Source: Acanthopleura granulata (Eukaryota > Mollusca > Polyplacophora > Chitonida > Chitonidae). Taken from it: DNA of 64,000 bases. The notes under the pieces were generated by a model. That model had not been told where the DNA came from and did not search any database. It saw nothing but the letters and a program-made list of their open reading frames with translations. This document shows, piece by piece, positions 35,216 through 46,000 of this stretch. Position 1 is the first letter of the stretch. Each line of letters starts with the position of its first letter. Both the position numbers and the translations under genes were made by a program. The stretch lies in assembly GCA_016165875.1 (NCBI GenBank), contig JABBOT010000001.1, positions 16,320,876-16,384,875 of the forward strand. The letters are read 5' to 3'.

Positions 35216-36008
35216 AGATCTCTACTTCTGCGTGTATTGTGCTACCTTATTTGAATACCACGCCAAAGACACTGCACACATGATACCCCGTAATAACAAC
35301 GCATACAGACCTAAACCTCAGATTCACAACACGTCATTTAGAAAGTGAACTTTAAGTACAAATAGTTTGATAAATAGAATTTACAATCTCTAGTCTTCAA
35401 GGCAAAACTCAAGTGATCTAAGCCAATTTCAGCCCGAGAATGTGCTATATTCAGAAAGTGTAATCTGTAATACCGATCATACTGTGGTACATGTAGCCAG
35501 GCATCGTCCACCCAATAATTGGCTTATTCCAGAAACGTAATAACTGCCAGTTTTAACGTCTGGAGTATAACCCGACTGAGGATTGAGGGCTGTTCTCTTA
35601 TTCATGAGTTGCCTCGGACAGTCTACCATGTCTACCACTCTGTCATTCCAAAGTGATCCTAATTTACGTTCAGGGTCACGTGAGAGAGTACACATACACT
35701 GACGATTAATTTTAAAGCCTTAGTTATGATGACATGTGAACATGCTTAATAGTAGGTGTGAGTGCATAGAACGAACAAGTTTTAGGCAGGTATGTGCATG
35801 TTCATGTCGCGTGCCAATGGTTTATATATGACATTGTCTTGCAAAATGTGAGCAGCAGCTATCAGGTTCTGAGAATGCCGGAAGCAAATCAACATGACAA
35901 GAAGAAAAACATGCATTGTACAGACAAGACGCATTTCCAAGTCACTACACAGTCAGGTAACCTGTGATGGTTTAAAAGAAGAGAAACAGCATTTAGTAGC
36001 AATGGTCA
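35216..36008. other. Intergenic, no gene seen
   Basis: Nothing recognisable between the SINE and the 3' end of the BDP1 gene. Confidence 0.4.
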
Positions 36009-36014
36009 TTTATT
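36009..36014 (-). other. Polyadenylation signal AATAAA for BDP1
   Basis: AATAAA on the minus strand about 230 bp downstream of the BDP1 stop codon, in a suitable position for the 3' end of this gene. Confidence 0.45.
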
Positions 36015-36245
36015 GTCGATGTAAAGGCCTTCAACAAGCAAGCTGAGGGCAAAAATACATGCAATGTATCAAATAACTTAAATCCTTTTTATGATGATTA
36101 CAAAAGATTCATAACGATGTCGGCATTTCATAGAACGATTTCATGAAGACTGGAAAACAATAAGATGGCCAATAACTTGGCGTGACTGTATGAGTTGTGG
36201 AGTAAATCTCTGAGGTAGAACAGCTGTAGTATGGGCAGTGGGTTT

Positions 36246-37002
36246 TCACTCGGTCACGGCCTCTATGACAGCCTGCTCCAGACTAGTCACTGTCGTCTCT
36301 GATGTGGACACGGTCTCCTCCGCACACACAACAGGTAACGTATCCTCAGCACTTAGCTCAGCCTCTGAGACAACACCCCCTGCTTCCTGTTGGGGTATCA
36401 CTAACACACTGGCTGCCTCCCCATCAGACACAGGCCCGCGAGGAGACGCGGAGTACACATGGGGGTTAGTTCTGGGGGAGGTGAGGGGAGAGGCGGGCCA
36501 TTCAGGGCTCCTGTGTGAGCTCGGGGACAGCATGTACACATGTATGACCGTGCCCTGCCCCTGAGAGTCTGCGCCCTTCTGGGTGACAAGCACTAATTGG
36601 CTACCCTCAATGCTGGGGATGTTATGAACAGTCTTGATCTGCACAGGGTCATCGCCCCTTGCTTCAGGTGTCTGACTTCCTGTGGACTTTGTCAGGACAC
36701 TTGCCACGTTGTTCGGCTTGTCGCCCACGCCGGGGTCCTTCCTCGGCCTCTTTCTGCCAGATGCTGTCGCCCCTGCCTGCTCGTCTGCAGAGTAAAAGCT
36801 TGTCCTCTTGGGGACGCGTCCTGACCGCGTGGTCTGACACATGGTCTGCAGAACCCTGGAGGTGTCCTCCTCGTCACTGGAGCCACAGACATCCTTCCTG
36901 GCAATAGTTCTGTAGTCTTCATTATCCTCATCGTCATCCTTCAGCTCCACTGGAACACGTGGACCCTCCAGGCCATCCAAGCTCATCCCACCACCCAGCT
37001 CC
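36246..37002 (-). CDS. BDP1: BDP1 exon 11 (last)
   Basis: Acceptor is a tandem CAGCAG, so the exon can begin at 37005 or 37002; the choice adds or removes one residue (Ser-Arg versus Arg). Codes for an acidic ELKDDDEDNEDYRTIARKD, a basic KRTSFYS...GRKRPRKD region and a polar Ser/Thr tail ending at TGA 36248-36246. Only the early part recalls BDP1 of other animals. Confidence 0.82.
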
Positions 37003-40000
37003 CTGCTGACGACAGTAACAAAAAACTGGGTGAACAGAAACTCCAAAATGGCCAAAGCATTTTAAAAGGCACTTTTTACATGCACGTTAAAATCTGTGAT
37101 TACGTTGGACTATTTTCGGACATGAGTATACTTGAAACAGCAGTCATTTGAACGAAATGACAAAAGCTGACAAATAGTATGTGTGTATATATGCTTAGGT
37201 TTCATGTTATACTCAACAATTTTTCAGCAGTGTGAGGAGGAGAAGGCCTTAGAAAGTATATATATATACTATGTCTCCTTGTGTCTCTATACTGACACCT
37301 GGCTGACCAATCCTGTTTTCTTGCTCTATGCTCTCAGTGCTGAGTGCCAAGTGAGGCAGTCACAAGTACCATTTTTAACTGGTAATGGTAACCATTTCTG
37401 CTTATGGCATAATAACATTTCAATCTCCTTGTTTAGTTCCATGTTTTAATTCAACACAGATTTAACCAAGAGCCTCTCTTTTCTTCTTGTTTTTCCTTTT
37501 TTCAGTCATGTAATGCATAAGAATTTGAAGTCAGGACTAAATTCAAATGAGTTCTTTGCTTGTTTTATATCAGATACACATCACAAGGAAAGATTTACTG
37601 ATTTCTGATTCACAGAAGGCAAACTGCCAATGCTATAATATAGGTAACAAACTCCACCTTGAAATTAAAGCTTCACATTCACATTAAGCTTCAACCACTG
37701 AGAGATTAGAAGTAATTTCAGTTTCATTTCAGTCCTATCATGAATTGTCATGACATCCTTGGACTGATATGATCGAAAAGGCATGGTCCCTGAACTGACC
37801 TGTTCTGATCTGGCGTTTCCTCCTCTGCGGACTCCTCATTCTCTTCAAAATGCTGAGGCTGAGCCCTCCTCCCTGTAAAACATAAAACTTTTGATCAGCA
37901 CAATATTCACTGACCTTTAACATCACCACATTACACTTGTCGGTCAGTTTTGTACTATTAAGCATATCTGCCTTCAAGATGTTTCCGACACAGTAGCATT
38001 TAAATTTCAGGAGAAAGTATTTCATTAAATAATACTACACAGGGAGAGAATTTCAAAGAAACAGGGACATTGTCATAAAAAGAAAAAATTGGTCTACTAA
38101 AGGTGACAAAACACAGAAAACATGGTAGACATACATGTATATTTAGCCAGTCAAATGGCAAATATACTTCACCTATATCAGAAGTAATGAGCTTACTTGT
38201 AGTCTTTCTTTTCCTGCCTTTCTTGTTTGATTTGCCCTTAGTGTTCTCTTCCTCGCCCTCCTGAACTTTGCCCTTTGCCTTCCTTTTAGTCCGTCCCTTT
38301 CCCTTTCCAGCACCCTTCTTTTTAGCGTCTTTCTCATCATCTTCATCAGATATATTCTCAAACACAGACATGTCAATCTTCTTCCTCTCTTCTAAAAACA
38401 CATAGGATAAACTTGATGGCACCTGTGTGAATTGTCCCTTGTAGATTGTTATTTATTTCATTGCAATGTACTCCTCTACTAAAAAATATATCACTTCACG
38501 AGTGAGTGTTAATTGCTAGGACATACAAAATTAAAAGGTTAAAATCCAGCTTTAAACAGGGAATTTCTACATTTCCCTGCTCCGACTTTATTTATTATTT
38601 TATTTTACTGGGGATAATTAATCTTGAGTGGTGTATTATGCCACACTCAAGAATATTTCACTCATACAACAGTGGCCAGCATTATAGTGGGAGGAAAACC
38701 CACAACCATCAGAACACTTGTTCTCACTGCGGCCCTGGTTACAACAAGTGATAAACAATGCCCTTGTGACCATTTATCAACTCTTCCAAATACTGAAGGC
38801 TTCACTTCAGCACTCTGGTTTCCTCCACCACCAGAACTGACCAAAATGGTACAAGTGAAAAATTCTTGAGTACCTGCCAAAACTTCAGACTTCAAGATGC
38901 AGATTTTAACCAGGCTGTAAGGGGAAAACTGCGACCTCATAGATCTGTCAAGAGCATGAGAGATACACTTCAGACGACATGACTGAATGAATCAGCCTCC
39001 ACTCCTGTTCTGCATTATTTAATTATTTATCTATTTGATCTTTTGAAGTTTAATGCCATACACAAGAATATTTCACTTACATGGTGGCTGCCGGCATTAT
39101 GGTAGGAGGAAAACAGGTAAGGCCCAGAGGAAACCCACAGCCATTCACCAGTTGCTGGCGAACCTTCCAACATACAACTGGAGAGGAAGCCAGAGGTGTC
39201 CCTAAAACATCCACATGAGCCAAGTGGCAATGCCCCAGTCAAATCAGATCGGAAGATGCTACCCATGCCATACTAAAGGTTTAATCAAAAGTCTTTTGAT
39301 TCAATTCTCTGAACTCGTTTACAAATGCGATTGTGTTAAAATCATAAATACAATAACCACTTACTTAAAGCCTTGTCCACCTGAGATCTGTTATATTTTT
39401 CTTCTCTTTTGAACTTCTTCTACAATATAAAGTTTACACTGTGTCAATAATCAAGGTCTGAAAGAGAAAAAGCATTTATAAAGCTGAAATGACTCAAGTA
39501 TTACAATGGTAGAACATGATCTAAATGTTCATGAAAAGAGGACAAATAGAATAATATTTAAAGACTGATGGCAGATAAAATGAAGACCAGCAAGCCCAAA
39601 TATGGGTCACTCTTTCAATTTATTATTTTCTTAAAGTAATGGAAAAGCACTTTTCTTCAATATCTTACCTTGAGATCATATCGGTTCCTCCTCTTGAATA
39701 GATTGCTCATCATGGAGAAGTCTGTACCGACGACACTCAGGGCATAATAAAATCTCTGTGTCTCTGAAAGCACAAATACATCCAGCTAAAAACCTGAAGC
39801 CTGTGAAGTTTGTAGTACAGGTCACTGTTACAACATATCCAAGTTACTGATACAGGTCACTGTTCATTTATATATTCATTTGATTGGTGTTTATGCAGTA
39901 CTCAAAAATACTTCGCTTAATGACAGCAGCCAGCATTACAGTGGAAAGAACTGAGCATAGCCCGAAGGAAACCCACAACTATCCACAGGTCGATGGCGGA

Positions 40001-43000
40001 CCTTCCGAATTACAGCTGGACTTGAACTCACAGCTACTGCACTGGTGAGAGGCACTTGGGTCATCACACCGTGCTGGCATGCTAAACTCCTCATCCAAAA
40101 TTATGATACAGGTCATTGTTACACAAGACTCAAGGTTATGACAAAGATCAATGTTACACAATACCCAAGGCCATGACACAGGTCACTGTTACACAAGACC
40201 CAAGGTTATGATACTGGTCATTGTTACATATTACCCAAGGTTATGATACAGGTTACTGTTACACAATATCAAAAGATATGATACAGGTCACTGTTACACA
40301 ATACCCAAGGTTATGATACAGGTCACCATTACACAGCACCCAAGGTTATGATACAGGTTACTGTAACACAGTATCCAAGGTTGTGATACAGTTCACTGTT
40401 ACACAATATTCAAGGTTACAATACAGCATATAGGTCACTGTTACACAATATCCATAGTTATGATACAGGTCACTGTTACACAATATTCAAGGTTATGATA
40501 CAGGTCACTGTTACACAATATCCAAAGTTATGATACAGGTCACTGTTACACAATATCCAAGGTTATGACACAGGTCACTGTTACATAAATCCAAAGTTAT
40601 GATAAAGGTCACTGTTACACAATATCCAAGGTTATGATAAAGGTCACTGTAACACAACACCCAAGGTTTCGATACAGGTCACTGTTACCCAACACTCAAG
40701 GTTATGATACAGGTCATTGTAACATAATATCCAAGGTTCTGATACAGGTCATTGTAACACAATATCCAAGGTTTTGATAAAGGTTAATGATATACAATAT
40801 CCAAGTTCATGTTATATATTACTGAAACATGATATTCAAGTTCAAGGTACATAATACTGGGTGGAAAAAATCCAAGTTCATGGTACATACTACAGGGTGT
40901 AAAAGATCCAAGTTCATGGTACATATTACTGTTACATGATATCCATGTTTATGGTATAAACAAGTTTTACTGTTACACATTTACAACAAACACATGATTT
41001 CATATTTAACAGCGGTTGACTGACATTCTACACCTAAGAATTTTTGGCTCATGTTATAAAACTGCCTGGTGTCAGATAAGTCAAATTTTAGTTTTATCTG
41101 TGCAATTGGAGAAGCTGATCACTGAGTCTTGTCCACAGTTACGCATATGTCCCATATCTCTGACACATTACAATGAGACCCTTGTCTACCCTCACCTTTC
41201 TCTGTCCAGTTTTTGCTGAGATGCCTGGTCCTGAAGCTAGAGTAGGTGATCAAAGAATCTGTCTCATCCACAATGCCAATGTCAGACATCTCCGCCTGAT
41301 CACTGGGCTTCTCTATCACCAAACTGTCAATGATGAATATTGACCAAATATCAAGGACAAAAAGAAGCAAATGTCTGCCATGCCTACAAAGTTTCATGAC
41401 AATCTAATCAGACCGACGGGGGCCAGCATTATGGTGATAGGAAAGCGAGCAGAACCTGCAGGAAACACACAACCATCTGCATGTTTCAGACAGACTTACC
41501 CAAGTACAGCCAAAGAGGAGTCTGGCTTCAACGCTTAAAGGACAATAACTGATGTGGGGCAACACAAAAAGCACATGTACACTCTCATACGTTTGCTGTC
41601 GCATATACAAAGTTTCATGAAAATCTGACCAATACTGCAGGAGGAGATTCATTGATAAGGTGATGATTATGAAGAGACCGACAGACAAAGAGACAAAATA
41701 CACCATTATAGGCCGAGGGGATAAAATCCAAAAAGGTTCATAAGTTCTGTTATGAATTGACAATGTTGTAACACTGAAACAAAAGCCACCAGACACACTG
41801 TATATTATACTGGACATCAATTGTACATCCTACATGTGTCGACTTGTGTAGATTATCAAAGCAAACCTACCTCTCTTCACTCAGTATGATAGAGCCATCC
41901 GGTCCAATCTTGACCTGTGGTACAGGCAGCTCTTCATCTCTATCCACCGCATCTTGGGGACCGCTGTCTTTAACTGTATCAGAGACAGCCTTCCCTGATT
42001 CTATAGGCTTCTTTTTTTCACGGACCCTTGAATACAGAACTAAACTTTAGGAAACTTCTTATACGTTTATTTATTTACTTCACTGTTGTTTAACACCATA
42101 CTCCAGAATCTTGCACTTACACTACAGCAGTCAGGTTTATGGGTGGATGAAACCTGAGGAAACCGGAGTGCCATGTGTAAACCATTGGCCTATGCAGATC
42201 AGGCTGCGCGGGCATGTGAGCATGCACAGCATGTGTTTTTGAGCAAAAATGATATGGTGACGATATATATTATAACAACAATAAATGTATACTGACTGCT
42301 ATGTATCATATACAGGCTAGGACAAGAGCATAGTTCAGCCTGTAGCAGTTCCCTACACGTGCATGTAATTTATTACATACATATGTTCCTATATATATGC
42401 CTGAGTACCTGTAGGATAGTTCAGCTTGTCACAGTCCCCTACGTTATTGCCTACATTATACATACATGAAAAGAGGTTATGACGCCAGGTTTGTTCAGCT
42501 TGCCACATCTTGTTACATGTATATGATCATGTCTGTACATGAGGATAAAGTTTAGTCCAGGACCTGGTACACACTGAAGCACATTGAGCTAAGTACGGTG
42601 TAGGCAGGCTGTAACGTGCTCGTCCATGGACAGATACTGAACTGCGTTACAGGCTCCATCACGCTATAACGAAATCACATGGGGGCCCAATATATAATTA
42701 TGTTCAAACTCAGGATTGTGGTTTTAAACTACATTTCATGGATGCAAAATGTGATGTGCCGAAGGGTTTTTTGATTGCCAGTTTATTGTGTGAGATTTTT
42801 ATTACCTGAGGATTAATCTACTGTTCTACGGTAAACATGTCATTGTGAACCGTGCTCAAACAGCTTGGCCTCCTCCTGCAGAGCTAGCCTGGTATCATTT
42901 AATCATGGGCCAGTGCTGAACCACTGAACTCATTTCTTGGTTAATCTTTCCAAAAGTGGAATGTAGTTTCACCCACTTCATCTGTGGAAAAAGCTACAGC

Positions 43001-46000
43001 GTAGCTGTTTTCCGTATCAAAAGAAGCTCACAAAACTTCCTATGCTTCAAATTCAATGGCAGACTCTACAGTTAACCCTATCACGCTACCGTGTTATAGT
43101 TATTGAACAGAAAACATTGATTGCCGTTTTAATGTGTGCTTAAAATCAGGCTGCATGAAAACCAATATATTCTACAATTTCAATGAAAGAAGGAGGAAAG
43201 AAGCCACTCTGGAATGTTTGACTGAGATGACTAAATTCATCTCAACTCAGAAATGTCAACATGCTAATCTTGCCCTGTGTGGATTCACACCTCCCTTTCT
43301 AGCCATTCAGTAATCTCATTAAAGCTGGAGGCGTTTGCTGAGACTGAACAACTATTAATTCCTTCATGAGATCAGCTGTGAGTTAGTGAAGCTCAGATTT
43401 TTTTGCACTGCCAAAGAAGCCACACTCGCAGAAGTAAAACTGCGACAACGACGACGACACTGTGACGCATGTCTTTGAAATAGGATTTTATACATGCAAA
43501 AGGAAGTGTAATGTCTAAAATTATTCAAAGAAAAACTTCTATTTTTGCTTGTCTGACATAAATCGCCAAGCTCTTTATCCTTAAATATGGAATGACCCAT
43601 TTGCTTACACACGAAAAGTCAGTAGTTGCACCAGTAATGGCACGTTATTTATGTGTATCTGTTGGTAGAAACCCTTGTTCGGATGATGTATTAGCTATTG
43701 TCCTTTCAAATTTAAGCCTGCTGACAAGAAAGTATGTCATATATTTTGGGGGGACATGATCTGGGTCACGTTATATCCGTTTTCACTTTATATCGAGGCA
43801 TCTTACAGCGAGACTACACTGTTTTCCCTTAACTGCGATGAGATGATATATAGTAGAGATGGGAAGTGCACTTTAAATAAGGTCTAGTTATATGAAGAAC
43901 TATAAGTAAACATCATGAAACCAGGCCCAGAAGTGTACAGCTTGTCATAGCTCATGATATACATGTACAGAGGCTGTGAATACAGCTATGTTCAGCTTGT
44001 TACAGCTTCCTGTAAGCATATTCTCATGTCAATACCGAAGTTATGACAGCTTCCTATCCTTATATCATATACATCCACACAGAGTCTACGACTACTGGCT
44101 TGTATATAAAACATAGACAAGCAAAAATTATGACGTCCTGGAATCTGTTAACAAACGGGGGCCACTGAGAATTTTAATCACTTACTTCATTGGATTTTTA
44201 ATGGGATTCCAATAAATCAAATCTTTCATCAGCATTTTGAATTTATCCGGTGGTTTGTCAACAGGGGCCAGAATTCTTGGCAATCTTTGTTTCTGTTTTG
44301 GTGCTGGTGGAGGTGTCTGTATCATATAAGAAAAACAAGATCACACTAATAGCATCCATCCACAGCAAGAACTAATCTCTGACTGGTACAATAAACATAG
44401 GATGTTTTCTTTTACATATTACCTTTGAATTGATGCAATTCTGAAGAATGTTAAATAACATGTACCAGTTATAAACTTTTATCGTTTCAATGAGGGCTAA
44501 GACTTTTAATAAAAAGATGAAACACAGAAGTACTGCAAGATATTCATTAACATTCTGGATATAAAAAAATATCACAAAATTCCTTCACACTCCAGAACTA
44601 TTACCTGTCTTATTTTTAAGTCACTACATAGTGGTCTTATTCATCTGTTAAAACCACATGCACAGTTTCTATAATCTGCTGTTAACATTCTTCATACTGA
44701 TATGCACAATTCCCACTATCATAAAAACAGTTTCACTGTCGTTGGGCTGTTGACAATTTGACAGAATTACTTTCTTTAATAGGTTTCATTCAATCAATGT
44801 AAACGCATTACCTCCGCAACCTCCTCTGCATCTTTCGAAGGCTCCGACTCAGCTATCGAGGCTGGGGACAGAGGGCGGGCAAGGCGGCGGGGTGTGAGGC
44901 GGACTGGGTGGCTGGGTGGAGGGCTTTCAGGTTCACAAGGTGGAAGTGGTGGTGTAAACACGTCCATTCCTCCAGCCACAGCCTCTTCCCCTGCTATCAC
45001 CACCTCAGCTCCTACTCGCTCTCCACAGCTGTCTGCTGTATCACTGTAATATCAGAATGGAACCGTAATATCAGAATGAGATTGTAATATCAGACAGTGA
45101 CTGTGATATCAAAAATTTAATATCAGACAATGAAAAACACAGATCCAAAGGTTTTCATAAAGTTACAAAGTAATACTTAACTTATTATATATCTTACTGG
45201 GAGAATTGAAGGACTATTTGCAATATTAAACTATTGATTATTGATAAATACACGATCAGCTGCATGTCAAGTGCCTTGACTTTACCAAGGCATTGGCTTT
45301 CAGATGGCTTAATTACTCAGCAGGTGAAGCATTTATGTATTTGATTGGTGTTTTATGCCATACCCAAGAATATTTCACTTATAAGACGGCGGCCAGCATT
45401 ATGGTGGGAGAAAACCAAGCAGAGCCCAGGGGAAACCCACAACCATCCACAAGTTGCTGGCAGACCTTCCCACTTACATGTATGGTCAGAGACGCAGCCA
45501 GCATGAGCTGGACTTGAACTCATAGCCACTGCAATGGTCAGAGGCACTAGACCATTATACCGTGCTGGCACGCTAACCCCCTTGGCCACAAAGGCCCCCC
45601 CACATGTAATTAAAATGTTAACATAAATTTCAAATTCACATATTAAATTCAATCAAGCAAACAATGAAAAAAAACAAAACATATTGGTTCTCTGTCAGAA
45701 ATTCTGACACAAATCCGTCTACCCTTCAAATCAGGATAGGGTGACAGGCCCACTACATCATTTTTTCAGTTCTCTCATTCTACAAACAAAAACAGCACAG
45801 GCACACCCTACACAAGCCAGCTCAGTCACTCACAGTAAACTTACCAGAGAACCTGTGGAGATGTGATCCCTTCTGCTGCCGTTCCTGACACTGACACTTC
45901 TTTCTGTGCCACCCTGGAGGTGTCCAGGAGATCTGATGCCACGTCAGAATCATGCACAAGAGTCGCGGGTGGGCTGTTTGGTGGATTAGTAGAGGTCGGC

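Noticed and set aside
44372..44575. Possible extra BDP1 exon between exons 3 and 4
   Set aside because: Hydrophobic frame with no BDP1 similarity; exons 3 and 4 already join in phase.
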